From NCBI RefSeq assembly GCF_028863665.1, contig NZ_JARBFX010000005.1, forward strand, positions 310,001 through 374,000: DNA of 64,000 nt. Reading direction: 5' to 3'. Of the stretch, positions 36,898 to 45,501 are shown in pieces (the stretch's first letter is position 1; each line of letters opens with the position of its first letter). The stretch is from Aquabacter sediminis. Its GTDB lineage: Bacteria > Pseudomonadota > Alphaproteobacteria > Rhizobiales > Xanthobacteraceae. Below the pieces are notes generated by a model. It had not been told where the DNA came from and ran no database searches. It worked only from the letters and a program-made list of their open reading frames with translations. Both the position numbers and the translations under genes were made by a program.

Positions 36898-37344
36898 ATG
36901 TCCGATCAGATTCAGGCGGCTGGTGAACCCGGAACCGCCGCCAGCATTGCCCTGCTTCAGCGGATTGCGACCGACGCAGCCGAGATGAAACACTTCATTC
37001 CGGCGGCACAGAGCCCGGACGCACTGGCCGCCTACTTGGCGGGCAAAGGCATCGAAGTGTCCCTTCAGGATGCAGAAGCCCTGCGCGAGCTCCTCGCCGC
37101 CGAGCTGGTGCGCCAGGATGAAACGGGCGGCGCCACGCGGCTCGAGGATGCGGAATTGGATGCCGTTGCGGGCGGTATCGGCATGGGCGGCGGAGCGATT
37201 CAAAATTCGAGCGCCGAGAAGTGGGGCAAGGCGCTCCTCTCCTTGGCGGGCTTCCTGGTGAGCACCGTTCAGTCCGGCGGTCCTCTCGGAGCGATCCTCA
37301 CTTCGGCCCTGTCGGATGACATCACGAGGATCGCCAAGTCCTGA
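36898..37344 (+). CDS. Nif11-like double-glycine leader peptide precursor (2 of 3)
   Basis: 148 aa. The leader (residues 1-93) has the family pattern: SIALLQRIATDAAEMKHF, SPDALAAYLAGKGIEVSLQDAEAL, then LEDAELDAVAGG. After Gly-Gly comes a 55-residue core that begins IGMGGG and is glycine-rich, then amphipathic and hydrophobic, ending RIAKS. It has no Cys, so it cannot form lanthionines; an unmodified class II-type or membrane-active peptide is possible. AGGGGG lies just before the ATG at 36898. It is followed by a third precursor and inserted between hpaA and the liv operon. Confidence 0.72.
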   Translation: MSDQIQAAGEPGTAASIALLQRIATDAAEMKHFIPAAQSPDALAAYLAGKGIEVSLQDAEALRELLAAELVRQDETGGATRLEDAELDAVAGGIGMGGGAIQNSSAEKWGKALLSLAGFLVSTVQSGGPLGAILTSALSDDITRIAKS

Positions 37345-37432
37345 TTTTGGTCGGTCCGGGATAGTGCAGCGGCCTCGCGCATTTTCGAGCGAAGGGCGTT
37401 GTCTTCGCGGGAGAAGATGCGCGAGCCAAAAT
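37344..37432 (+). promoter_or_regulatory. Nested RNA hairpin between leader-peptide genes 2 and 3
   Basis: Three sets of exact arms nest: ATTTTGG (37344-37350) with CCAAAAT (37426-37432); CTCGCGCAT (37374-37382) with ATGCGCGAG (37417-37425); and GCGAAG (37389-37394) with CTTCGC (37403-37408). The two outer right arms are contiguous. There is no T tract after it, so it is more likely an mRNA processing or stability element than a terminator. Confidence 0.55.
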
Positions 37433-37492
37433 GTTGCGCCGGTGCGGTGAAGCCGTCTCGCCGACAGCGCTTGAGAGGCATAGGTGGCAAGT

Positions 37493-37879
37493 ATGTCTAA
37501 TGAGAGCCATGGATTCGAGGCCTCGCGCCTGGCGGATCTTCAGTCGCTTTTCACCAAGGTCGCCTCCGATCCCATGGAGGTCCAGCGTTTCGCTGGCTCG
37601 GTAAACGGAGCCCCGTCGCTGGCCGCCTTCACTGCGGAACGGGGCGTCGTCCTGACCGCGTCCGAGGCCGAGGCGGCTTATGAGGCGCTGGCGAATATCG
37701 CGGCGGCAAAGGCCGGTGCAGCGGGCGCCCCGGGCCTGATCGAGGACGCTGAACTGGCCGGGGTGGTCGGCGGGGTGAATTGGGGATCGGCGCTTCTGAC
37801 CTTCGTGGAGATTGCCATCCCCGTCGCCGGCAGGGCCCGCATGCTCGGCGAATTCATCTACAACACGGTCAAGTCGTGA
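37493..37879 (+). CDS. Nif11-like double-glycine leader peptide precursor (3 of 3)
   Basis: 128 aa. The leader (to about residue 94) shares RLADLQSLFTKVASDPMEVQRF, PSLAAFTAERGVVLTASEAEAAY and EDAELAGVVGG with precursors 1 and 2. The 34-residue core after Gly-Gly starts VNWGS, is hydrophobic with a central Pro and Gly, and ends with a basic and aromatic tail (FIYNTVKS). No Cys. ATG at 37493 has AGGTGG before it; a GTG at 37484 is the alternative. It follows precursor 2 after a structured 148-base gap and is bounded downstream by a 13-bp hairpin. Confidence 0.72.
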   Translation: MSNESHGFEASRLADLQSLFTKVASDPMEVQRFAGSVNGAPSLAAFTAERGVVLTASEAEAAYEALANIAAAKAGAAGAPGLIEDAELAGVVGGVNWGSALLTFVEIAIPVAGRARMLGEFIYNTVKS

Positions 37880-37886
37880 CGTCTTT

Positions 37887-37919
37887 CCGTCATGGTCCCA
37901 ACACCGGGGGCCATGACGG
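37887..37919 (+). terminator. 13-bp hairpin after leader-peptide gene 3
   Basis: CCGTCATGGTCCC (37887-37899) pairs with GGGGCCATGACGG (37907-37919) with one G-T wobble and a seven-base loop, beginning eight bases after the stop. No T tract follows, so it may end the transcript with Rho or protect its 3' end. Confidence 0.55.
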
Positions 37920-38061
37920 GGAAAATCAGGTGGGCGATCTCCAGGGCGCAGGCCTCGTCCGGCTCCGCAGGCGCCGGTTCGGTGCGAAAATCCCTGGATT
38001 GCTTCAGGGGTTCATGGAAACACCGAAGCACTCCAAGTGTTTGAAAGAGAATTCGTGTTCA

Positions 38062-38095
38062 GATCAGCCGGCAGTGCAGGCTGATCGGAGCCTGC
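38062..38095. terminator. Overlapping alternative hairpins between convergent precursor 3 and livF
   Basis: GATCAGCC (38062-38069) can pair with GGCTGATC (38079-38086), or GCAGGCT (38076-38082) with AGCCTGC (38089-38095). The two helices share bases and exclude each other. They lie directly after the livF stop on the minus strand, where a pyrimidine-rich stretch follows. A terminator for liv is the simplest reading. Confidence 0.4.
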
Positions 38096-38096
38096 T

Positions 38097-38903
38097 CTAG
38101 GCCCGCAGCCGCTGCGGCCCGCCGCCCAGCGCCGCGTCCTGCGGGGGTGCGTCCGTGTGGGGCGCCGCCGGCTTATGGCCGAGGCCGATATAGGTCTCCG
38201 TCACCTTGGGGTCGGCAGCCACCGCCTTCGCCGGCCCTTCCAGCGCCACGGCGCCCATTTCCAGCACATAGGCGTAGTCCGCGACATTGAGGGCCGCGCG
38301 GGCATTCTGCTCCACCAGCAGCACCGACATGCCCCGGTCCCGCAGGGCCGCCACCGCGTCCAGCACCTCGCGCACGATGCGGGGGGCAAGACCGAGGCTG
38401 GGCTCGTCCAGCATCAGCAGCTTGGGGCGGGCCATCAGCGCGCGGGCGAGCGCCAGCATCTGCCGCTCGCCGCCGGAAAGTGTGCCAGCCGCCTGGGCGC
38501 GCCGTTCTTTCAGGCGGGGGAAGAGGCCGTAGAGGGTTTCAAGATCCTGCGCGCGGCTATCGTCGCGCACATGGCGCCGGCTATAGCCGCCGAGCAGGAG
38601 ATTGTCGGAAACGCTCATCTGGGCGAACAGCTCGCGCCGCTCCGGCACGAGGCAGAGCCCCGCGCACACCCGCGCCTCCACTCCTTCCGCGCTCACCTCT
38701 GTGCCGCCATAGCGGATGGTCCCCCGGCTCGGCAGAAGACCCATCAAGGCGTTGAGAAGGGTCGACTTTCCCGCGCCATTGGGGCCGATGACGGTGACGA
38801 TCTGGCCGCGCGGCACCTTCAGGTCGATGCCGCACACCGCCTCCACCTTGCCATAGGCGACGGAGAGGCCCTTCACATCCAAGAGCAGGTCCGGGGCGCT
38901 CAT
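38097..38903 (-). CDS. livF: Branched-chain amino acid-type ABC transporter ATP-binding protein LivF
   Basis: A 268-aa ABC ATPase with Walker A GPNGAGKS, signature LSGGERQMLALARAL, Walker B LLMLDEPSLGL, and the LivF-type C-terminal region. The last 30 residues are a Pro/His/Gly-rich extension. Its ATG overlaps the stop of the fused LivM-LivG gene (ATGA). Together with LivK, LivH and LivMG it forms a complete importer, probably of aromatic acids here because of its shared operator with hpa. Confidence 0.93.
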   Translation of the reverse strand: MSAPDLLLDVKGLSVAYGKVEAVCGIDLKVPRGQIVTVIGPNGAGKSTLLNALMGLLPSRGTIRYGGTEVSAEGVEARVCAGLCLVPERRELFAQMSVSDNLLLGGYSRRHVRDDSRAQDLETLYGLFPRLKERRAQAAGTLSGGERQMLALARALMARPKLLMLDEPSLGLAPRIVREVLDAVAALRDRGMSVLLVEQNARAALNVADYAYVLEMGAVALEGPAKAVAADPKVTETYIGLGHKPAAPHTDAPPQDAALGGGPQRLRA

Positions 38904-40663
38904 GCGGTGCCTCCCAGATAGGCTTCCAGAACCGCCGGATCCGTCTGCACCTGCGCGGGGGCACCCGCCGCGATGGGGCGGCCGAAATCCATCACCACCA
39001 GCCGATCCACCAGGTTCATGACGAAGTCCATGTCGTGCTCGACGATGAGGATGCTCATGCCTTCCGCCCGCAGGCGGTCCAGCAAGTGCGCGAGCGCCTG
39101 CTTCTCGTGATAGCGCAGGCCCGCCGCCGGCTCATCCAGCAGCAGCACCAGGGGATCGGAGGCGAGCGCCCGCGCGATCTCCACGATGCGCTGCTGGCCG
39201 AGCGCCAGGGACCCCGCCGGCTGGTCGCGATATTCGGCGAGGCCGACGCGCTCCAGCTGCTTCAGGGCCTCGGCGCGCAAGGCGCCTTCCTCGCGCCGGT
39301 CCAAGCCGAAAATGGCGGAGAGCACGCCCTTGGAGCTGCGCCAATGGGCGCCGATGGCCACGTTCTCCAGCACGCTCATGTCGCCGCGCAATTGCACATG
39401 CTGGAAGGTGCGGGACAGGCCGAGCGCGGCGATGGCGCGGGCGGACAGGCCCGAGGCCGGCTTGCCCATCACCGTCAGCGCGCCGTCTGAGGGCGCGAGC
39501 ACGCCCGACAGAAGGTTGAACAGCGTGCTCTTGCCCGCGCCATTGGGGCCGATGACGCCCAAAATCTCGCCCGCCTGGAGGCGGAAGGAGACGCCGTTCA
39601 CCGCCACGAGGCCGCCGAACCGGCGCACCAGCTTTTCCGCCACCAGCACCGTCTCGCCGCGCGGCGGACGGGGACGGGCGGGAAGGGCGGGGGCATTGGC
39701 GGGGACGTTCAGGGGAGGCTTGGCCGGCAGGCGGCGGGTCACGAAGGGCACGAGGCCGGTGCGGGCATTCTGCAGCAGGAGAATGATCAGCAGGCCATAG
39801 GCCACCGTCTCCACCGCCCCGGACACCCCGAGGAAGCGGGAGGCCACGTCCTGGAGGCCGTCGCGCAGCACCACCATGACGCCGGCGCCCACCACCGCGC
39901 CCCACAGCTGGCCGATGCCACCCACCACCGCCATGAACAGATATTCGATGCCCACGTTCAGGCCGAAGGGGGTGGGGTTCACGAACCGCACCAGATGGGC
40001 ATAGAGCCAGCCCGACACCGCCGCCAGCAGCGCCGCATGGATGAAGATGGCCACCTTCAGCCGCGTGGTGTCGACGCCGAAAGCTTCCGCCATGGTGGAG
40101 CGGCCACGCAGGCATCGGATGGCCCGGCCCGCCCGCGAGCCCAAGAGGTTGTGCACCGAGACCAGGCCCAGCAGCACGAAGGCCCAGATGAGATAGGAGA
40201 AGCGCCGGGCATCGTCGAACACGAAGCCGAACAGCGAGACCGCCGGCAGGCCGGAAATGCCGTCATGGGCGCCCAGCACCGCGATATTGCCCACCAGGAA
40301 ATAGAGCGCCAGGCTCCAGGCGATGGTGCTCAGCGGCAGATAATGGCCGGACAGGCGCAGCGTCACCGCGCCGATGGCAAAGGCGCACAGGCCCGCCACC
40401 AGCAAGCCGAGCGGCAAGGTGAGCCAGGGGGAAAGGCCGAGCGCGGTGGTGGCATAGGCCGTCGTATAGGCGCCGATGCCCACGAAGGCCGCCTGCCCGA
40501 AGGAGGTGAGCCCGCCAATGCCGGTGAGCAGGATGAGGCCGAGGCTGGCAAGGCTGCCGAGGCCCACATAGTTCATCAGCGTCACATAATAGTCCGGCAG
40601 CAGCAGGGGGCCGGCGGCGCAGAACAGGAGGAAGGCGCCGAGCAGAGCGTGGCGGGCGGTCAT
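38900..40663 (-). CDS. Fused LivM permease and LivG ATPase
   Basis: A 587-aa single chain. Residues 1-310 form a LivM-type permease of about nine membrane segments ([41 protein letters not shown]). A Pro-rich linker around residues 310-335 joins it to a LivG ATPase with Walker A GPNGAGKS, the signature [15 protein letters not shown] and Walker [11 protein letters not shown]. The linker ends are in frame with no stop. ATG at 40663 overlaps the livH stop (ATGA). Such fusions occur in Hyphomicrobiales; they fix the permease:ATPase ratio. Confidence 0.9.
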   Translation of the reverse strand: MTARHALLGAFLLFCAAGPLLLPDYYVTLMNYVGLGSLASLGLILLTGIGGLTSFGQAAFVGIGAYTTAYATTALGLSPWLTLPLGLLVAGLCAFAIGAVTLRLSGHYLPLSTIAWSLALYFLVGNIAVLGAHDGISGLPAVSLFGFVFDDARRFSYLIWAFVLLGLVSVHNLLGSRAGRAIRCLRGRSTMAEAFGVDTTRLKVAIFIHAALLAAVSGWLYAHLVRFVNPTPFGLNVGIEYLFMAVVGGIGQLWGAVVGAGVMVVLRDGLQDVASRFLGVSGAVETVAYGLLIILLLQNARTGLVPFVTRRLPAKPPLNVPANAPALPARPRPPRGETVLVAEKLVRRFGGLVAVNGVSFRLQAGEILGVIGPNGAGKSTLFNLLSGVLAPSDGALTVMGKPASGLSARAIAALGLSRTFQHVQLRGDMSVLENVAIGAHWRSSKGVLSAIFGLDRREEGALRAEALKQLERVGLAEYRDQPAGSLALGQQRIVEIARALASDPLVLLLDEPAAGLRYHEKQALAHLLDRLRAEGMSILIVEHDMDFVMNLVDRLVVMDFGRPIAAGAPAQVQTDPAVLEAYLGGTA

Positions 40664-41700
40664 TCCTCTTCCTCCTCCATATGGACGGCGGACAGGCTGC
40701 GCCACATCAGGATGGGGATGATGAGCGAGAAGACGAGCACATCCTTGAAGGCCGAGGCCCAGAAGGAGGACCCGGCTTCCAGCAGCCCCACCAGCACGGC
40801 GCCCAAAGCCGCCAGCGGATAGGAGACGAGCCCGCCCAGGATGGCGGCAACGAAGCCCTTCAGGCCGATGACGAAGCCAGTGTCGTAATAGATGGTCACC
40901 AGCGAGCCGATCAGGATGCCCGAGACCGCGCCGATGAGGGCGGCGAGCGTGAAGGCGAGCACGCCCGAGCCGGTGGCGGAGATGCCCACGAGCCGCGCGC
41001 CCACCCGGTTGAAGGCGGTGGCGCGCAGCGCCTTGCCCTGGAGCGTGTTGCCGAAGAAGGCGAACAGCGCGCAGATGAGCGCCAGGGTGATGGCGATGGC
41101 GAACAAAGACTGGGCCGAGAGCGGGAAAGCGCCCAGGAAGAAGGTGCCGTCCACCAGCGGCGTCACGCGCACCCCTTCCGCCCCGAAGGCGATGAGGCCA
41201 AGACCCGTGAGCACGAAATGCAGCGCCACGGCGACGATGAGCAGCACCAGCACCGAGCTGCCCGCCAGCGGCTGGAAGGCCGTGCGATAAAGGATGGGCC
41301 CGAGGGGGACCACGATGGCGAGCGTCAGCGCCACATTCACCAGCTGTCCGCCGCCAAGCGGCGCAGCCAGGGCGGCAAGGCCGCAGGCGAGAAGCGGCAC
41401 GCCGGCATAAAGGGCGGCAGAGAGAAGCTGACCGCGATGGCGCGGGCCGCGCGCATAGGCCCATAGATCCATGCCGGCCGCGATGAGCCCGCCGGCCACC
41501 GCGATGAAGGCGGTGCCGGGCAGATGGCCGGCCTGGAGGCTCGCCAAGGTGAGCGCGCCATAGCTGACGATCTCGCCCTGGGCCACGAACATGACGCGGG
41601 TGACGGAGAAGACCATGACCAGAACGAGAGCCAGCAGCGCATAGATGGCGCCAGTGGTCAGCCCGTCCTGCAGAAGAAGCACGGCGATGACGGAATTCAT
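40660..41700 (-). CDS. livH: Branched-chain amino acid-type ABC permease LivH
   Basis: 346 aa with eight or more membrane segments. It has [42 protein letters not shown] (the LivH opening), and [30 protein letters not shown]. The C terminus is a run of five Glu residues followed by the 4-bp overlap with livM. An in-frame earlier start at 41790 is rejected because it runs through an intergenic hairpin. Confidence 0.92.
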   Translation of the reverse strand: MNSVIAVLLLQDGLTTGAIYALLALVLVMVFSVTRVMFVAQGEIVSYGALTLASLQAGHLPGTAFIAVAGGLIAAGMDLWAYARGPRHRGQLLSAALYAGVPLLACGLAALAAPLGGGQLVNVALTLAIVVPLGPILYRTAFQPLAGSSVLVLLIVAVALHFVLTGLGLIAFGAEGVRVTPLVDGTFFLGAFPLSAQSLFAIAITLALICALFAFFGNTLQGKALRATAFNRVGARLVGISATGSGVLAFTLAALIGAVSGILIGSLVTIYYDTGFVIGLKGFVAAILGGLVSYPLAALGAVLVGLLEAGSSFWASAFKDVLVFSLIIPILMWRSLSAVHMEEEEE

Positions 41701-41729
41701 GAAGGCTCCCGGCGCGAAGGGGAGGAGCT

Positions 41730-41751
41730 GCCGGCGGCGGATGCCGCCGGC
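41730..41751 (-). other. Intercistronic hairpin (livK-livH gap)
   Basis: GCCGGCGGC (41730-41738) pairs with GCCGCCGGC (41743-41751) around four bases. In many operons a hairpin after the binding-protein gene lets it be made in excess over the permease. No T tract. Confidence 0.55.
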
Positions 41752-41765
41752 TTGATCTTTCGGGA

Positions 41766-42923
41766 TCAGTCGAGGGGCACGTAGACCCACTTGCCGCCGG
41801 CGATCTTCACGATCACTTCCGAACGGATGTCGGTGCCGTTGTGGTTGGTGGGGGTGAGGTTGAACACCGCCTCGGCGCCCACCACGTCCTTGGCATTCTC
41901 CATGGCATCGCGCACGGCGGTGCGGAAGGCCTCGTTGCCGGGCTTGCCGCCGGCCTTCAAGGCCGTCTCGATGCCATGGCGGGCGATCAGATAGGCATCC
42001 CAGGCGGTGGCGCCGAAGAGCGAGCGGCTGTTGGCGCCGTAAGCCTTTTCGTAGGTGGCGAGATAGTCCACGGCCACCTTCTTGATGGGATTGTCGTCGG
42101 GCAGCTGCTCGGCCACCAGCACCGGCGGGGTGGCGAGGAAGACGCCGTCCAGCGCCGCGCCGCCCACCCGCAGCACGTCCGCATTGGCCATGCCCTGGTT
42201 GATATAGATGACGCCCTTATAGCCGAGCTTGCGCAGCTCCAGGATGGGGGTCACGCCCGGCGTGCCGGCCGCGCCGATGATGACCGCGCCGGGATTGGCG
42301 GCGAGGATCTTGAGCGCCTGCGCCGTCACGGAGGTGTCGGTCTTGCTGTAGCGCTCATCGCCCAGCACCGGCACGTTGTGGGCGGCGGCGACCTTCTTGT
42401 AGGCGCCGATGAAGCTGTCGCCGAAGCTGTCATTGAAGCCGATGAAGGCCACCGACTTGATGCCGGTCTTGGCCAGATGCTGGAACACCCGCTCGCCCTG
42501 CATGCTCTCCTCGGGGGCGAGCTTGAAGGACCAGCGCTTGTTGCCCTCCACGGGGCTGGCGATGACGGAGGAGCCGGCAAGGCTGATCCCCGGCGTCTTG
42601 GAGCCGCCCAGCACTTCCAGGATGGCCAGCGACGTGGGGGTGATGGAGGGGCCGATGATGACGTCCACATTGTGCTCGTCCACCAGCTTGCGGGCGGCGC
42701 GGACCGCCGCGCTCGGGTCGCTGGCATCGTCGAGCACCACATAGCGCACGGTCTCCCCGCCGATCTGCTTCGGCATCAGGTCCACCGTGTTCTTCTCGGG
42801 GATGCCGAGCGAGGCCGCCGGCCCGGTGAGCGAGAGCACCGCGCCCACCACCACATCCGCCTGCGCCTGCGAGGCGGCGGCGAGGAACAGGGCGCAACTG
42901 GCAATCCGTGCGATGGCTTTCAC
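41766..42923 (-). CDS. livK: ABC transporter substrate-binding protein, LivK family
   Basis: 385 aa. A Sec signal peptide (to about residue 22, ASQAQA) is followed by the LivK fold: [45 protein letters not shown] and [17 protein letters not shown] at 42923 is preferred because GGGAGG sits seven bases upstream; the ATG at 42938 overlaps that site. First gene of the liv operon, 74 bases after the TTAACnnGTTAA site. An aromatic-acid ligand such as 4-hydroxyphenylacetate is inferred. Confidence 0.88.
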   Translation of the reverse strand: MKAIARIASCALFLAAASQAQADVVVGAVLSLTGPAASLGIPEKNTVDLMPKQIGGETVRYVVLDDASDPSAAVRAARKLVDEHNVDVIIGPSITPTSLAILEVLGGSKTPGISLAGSSVIASPVEGNKRWSFKLAPEESMQGERVFQHLAKTGIKSVAFIGFNDSFGDSFIGAYKKVAAAHNVPVLGDERYSKTDTSVTAQALKILAANPGAVIIGAAGTPGVTPILELRKLGYKGVIYINQGMANADVLRVGGAALDGVFLATPPVLVAEQLPDDNPIKKVAVDYLATYEKAYGANSRSLFGATAWDAYLIARHGIETALKAGGKPGNEAFRTAVRDAMENAKDVVGAEAVFNLTPTNHNGTDIRSEVIVKIAGGKWVYVPLD

Positions 42924-42996
42924 GTGTCGTCCTCCCATATCGTGGCGCGCTGGCTTCTCGCGGCCGGGCCCTCATTTTTCGAGGTGCAGGAAGACC

Positions 42997-43010
42997 ATTA
43001 ACAAGTTAAT
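42997..43010. promoter_or_regulatory. Candidate HpaR operator before livK and hpaR
   Basis: ATTAAC-AA-GTTAAT is a perfect palindrome in the livK/hpaR divergent gap, 74 bases upstream of livK. The core is identical to the site before hpaF (TTAACnnGTTAA). Confidence 0.72.
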
Positions 43011-43214
43011 TATCTCGACGCAATGGCGTTGTGGAGCACCATGGCACAACCGCGGACACAAGCAATTGTTGCCGGCGCATAATATGTTTAATACCAGATG
43101 TGCGGCCCTCTCCAGGCCGGTCTCACCCGCAGTTTGGCGCCCGCCGTTTCGAGAGGGCGCCCGTTTTCACGGGCCTTGCGACAAGGCCGTTCACATGGGT
43201 TTCACGGAGCCGCC

Positions 43215-43811
43215 ATGACCAGCCGCGCCCGCCCCGAATTGTTGGACCCGGAAGGGGCCGTCCCGGCGACGCGGGTGCGCCTGCGCGACTTTTCCAAGTC
43301 GCTGCCCATGTCGCTGCTGCGCGCCCGGGAAGGGGTGATGCGGCACTTCCGCTCAAGCCTGCGCCATTTCGGCATCACCGAGCAGCAATGGCGCATCCTG
43401 CGTGCGCTGACCACGGTGGAAAGCCTGGAAATCACCGCGCTGGCGGAGGTCACCTTCCTCCTGCCGCCCAGCCTCTCGCGCATCCTGAAGGACCTGGACG
43501 AGCGCGACCTTATCATCCGCCGCAGCTCCGACACCGACATGCGGCGCGGCCTCGTCTCCATCTCGCCCAAGGGCCTCGCCTTGATCGAACAGGCGGGCAT
43601 GTATTCGGAAATCATCTACCGGGAGATCACCGGCCGCTTCGGGGCCGAGCGCCTCGCGCTGCTGCAATCGCTGCTGCGGGAGCTGGAGGAGTGCCTGGAC
43701 GGGCCGGCCATCGGCGATGCCATAGACATTGCCGACAGCGTGAACCTGCCGGCTCCCCGCCGCCGGGGCCGCCCGCCCAAGGTACGCGCGGCGGAGGGCG
43801 AGGAGGAATAA
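43215..43811 (+). CDS. hpaR: Homoprotocatechuate operon repressor HpaR (MarR family)
   Basis: 198 aa. A MarR winged HTH core (MSLLRAREGVMRHFRSSLRHFGITEQQWRILRAL, then TFLLPPSLSRILKDLDERDLIIRR and the wing DTDMRRGLVSISPKG) matches HpaR closely. A Pro/Arg/Gly-rich tail of 25 residues follows. ATG at 43215 has GGAG before it; an ATG at 43098 is in frame but long. HpaR represses homoprotocatechuate genes and is released by 4-hydroxyphenylacetate or homoprotocatechuate. Confidence 0.9.
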   Translation: MTSRARPELLDPEGAVPATRVRLRDFSKSLPMSLLRAREGVMRHFRSSLRHFGITEQQWRILRALTTVESLEITALAEVTFLLPPSLSRILKDLDERDLIIRRSSDTDMRRGLVSISPKGLALIEQAGMYSEIIYREITGRFGAERLALLQSLLRELEECLDGPAIGDAIDIADSVNLPAPRRRGRPPKVRAAEGEEE

Positions 43812-43823
43812 GGCGGGCCCGCC

Positions 43824-44147
43824 TCAGACCTGCGTTTCCGGAATGCGCACCCGCAGGCCATCCATGTCCGAGGATACGATCACCTGGCAACCCAGCCGGC
43901 TGCCGGCCTCGCGGGGGCTGGCGGCGAAGTCCAGCATGTCGCTTTCCCCCGGCTCCATGGCGGGCGCCAAGGAGAGGTCCGCCGGGTCCAGATAGACATG
44001 GCAGGTGGCGCAGGAGCACGAGCCGCCGCATTCCCCGATGATGCCCGGCACGCCGGCCGCGGTGGCCACCTGCATGAGCGACTGGCCGGTGGGGGCGGTG
44101 ACCGCATGTTCGGCGCCGTCGGCTTCGATGAAAATGATCTGGGGCAT
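43824..44147 (-). CDS. 2Fe-2S ferredoxin (adrenodoxin/putidaredoxin type)
   Basis: 107 aa with the C-x5-C-x2-C spacing in GECGGSCSCATCHVYLD and a fourth Cys (LGCQVIVSSDMDGL) about 36 residues later. It carries single electrons from the FAD reductase encoded upstream to the P450. The C-terminal RIPET is typical. ATG at 44147 is in line with the family; the frame is open back to 44273 through a repeat. Confidence 0.93.
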   Translation of the reverse strand: MPQIIFIEADGAEHAVTAPTGQSLMQVATAAGVPGIIGECGGSCSCATCHVYLDPADLSLAPAMEPGESDMLDFAASPREAGSRLGCQVIVSSDMDGLRVRIPETQV

Positions 44148-44158
44148 GAGGTCCATCC

Positions 44159-44206
44159 GGCGCGTCACGCGCCACTTGGGTGGGGAGATCAGGCGCGTCA
44201 CGCGCC
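44159..44206. repeat. 33-bp tandem repeat with GGCGCG-TCA-CGCGCC palindromes
   Basis: GGCGCGTCACGCGCC lies at 44159-44173 and again at 44192-44206, each inside a similar 33-base unit that continues into cttggg and a G-run. Each copy folds to a 6-bp stem with a three-base loop. They sit in the short gap between the reductase and ferredoxin genes. Confidence 0.65.
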
Positions 44207-44226
44207 CCTTGGGAGGGGGGGAAGGA

Positions 44227-45501
44227 TCAGGCGGCGGGCGCCACGGCAGCCTTGGACAGGGCTTCCTTGGCATAGGCCTTCAGGTCGAAGCCTTCGCCCA
44301 CATCCTGCGGGCTGAGGGGAATGCCGCGCGCCAGCATCTGCCGGGCCGCCATATGGTCCGAGGGGCGGTTGGCGCTCTCGACACCCAGGAAACGCCCGTC
44401 GCGGAAGCACAGCACGGAGCCGGTGCCCGGCGCCTCGCCCCGCTGCACGATGGCGGTGTCATGGCCCTGGGTGAGGCCGGCCATCTGCAGCTTGAGCGGG
44501 CCCTGGTCGCTCCAGAACCACGGCACGGCGTCATAGGCCGACACCGTTTCGCCCATGATGCGCTTGGCCACCAGGCGCGCCTGGTCGGTGGCGTTCTGCA
44601 CCGATTCCACCCGGATCGGCCGGCTGGCAAAGGGGGTGGGATGCACGGCGCAGTCGCCGATGGCGAAGATGGCGGGGTCCGATGTGCCGAGCCGGTCATC
44701 CACCAGGATGCCGCCCTCCACCGCAAGGCCCGCCGCCTGCGCCAGTTCGCTATTGGGCTCGACGCCGATGCCGATGAGGACGAGGTCCGCCGGCAGGAGG
44801 GTGCCGTCCTGGAGGAGGACGCCGCTCACCTTTTCCTCGCCCACGATCTCCCCCACACCGGCGCCGAACCGAAGCTCAGTCCCGAGGCCGCGCTGCACCT
44901 CTTCAACGAGAGCGGACATGGCCGGCGACAAGGCGCGGGAGAGCACCCGGTCCTCGCGCTCCAGAACCGTCACCTCCAGCCCTCGGGCGCGCGCGACGGC
45001 GGCCACTTCCAGGCCGATGAAGCCGGCGCCCACCACCACGAGGCGCTGCGCGGCGGGCATCAGGGCCTGGAGCTTCAGCGCCTCTTCCGCCGTGCGCAGA
45101 TAGAGCACGCCGGATTTCTCCGCGCCCGGCACGGCCAGGCGGCGGTTGCGCGCGCCGGTGGCGAGCACGAGGGCGTCATAGGGCAGGCGTTCGCCGCCCT
45201 GAAGCTCCACCTGCCGGTGCGCGCGGTCGATGGCCTCCACCCGTGCGCCCATGCGCAGGGTGATGCCTTCCTTTTCGTAATACTCCGCTGGCCGGTGCCA
45301 CAGAGCTGACGCCTGCGCGCCCGCTGCCAGCGCGGCCTTGGAGAGTGGCGGGCGCTGATAAGGCAGGTCCGGCTCGTCGCCCACCAAGGTGATGGCCCCG
45401 GCATAGCGGGCCTGGCGCAAGGCGAGCGCCAGGTTGAAGCCGCCATGGCCGGCGCCGACGATCACCACCGAGGCGGGGAGGGGAGGCGTACCGTCCGTCA
45501 T
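44227..45501 (-). CDS. FAD-dependent ferredoxin reductase
   Basis: A 424-aa rubredoxin/putidaredoxin reductase-type protein. It has GAGHGGFNLALALRQARYAG (FAD), LPYQRPPLSKA, the NAD-binding VVVGAGFIGLEVAAVARARG, and IFAIGDCA. It passes electrons from NADH to the ferredoxin. The ATG overlaps the P450 stop (ATGA), so three genes form a class I P450 operon in the order P450, reductase, ferredoxin. Confidence 0.92.
   Translation of the reverse strand: MTDGTPPLPASVVIVGAGHGGFNLALALRQARYAGAITLVGDEPDLPYQRPPLSKAALAAGAQASALWHRPAEYYEKEGITLRMGARVEAIDRAHRQVELQGGERLPYDALVLATGARNRRLAVPGAEKSGVLYLRTAEEALKLQALMPAAQRLVVVGAGFIGLEVAAVARARGLEVTVLEREDRVLSRALSPAMSALVEEVQRGLGTELRFGAGVGEIVGEEKVSGVLLQDGTLLPADLVLIGIGVEPNSELAQAAGLAVEGGILVDDRLGTSDPAIFAIGDCAVHPTPFASRPIRVESVQNATDQARLVAKRIMGETVSAYDAVPWFWSDQGPLKLQMAGLTQGHDTAIVQRGEAPGTGSVLCFRDGRFLGVESANRPSDHMAARQMLARGIPLSPQDVGEGFDLKAYAKEALSKAAVAPAA

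Noticed and set aside
38062-38095. Riboswitch-like switch from two mutually exclusive hairpins
   Set aside because: They lie at the 3' end of convergent genes, not in a leader, so they are kept only as a weak terminator.
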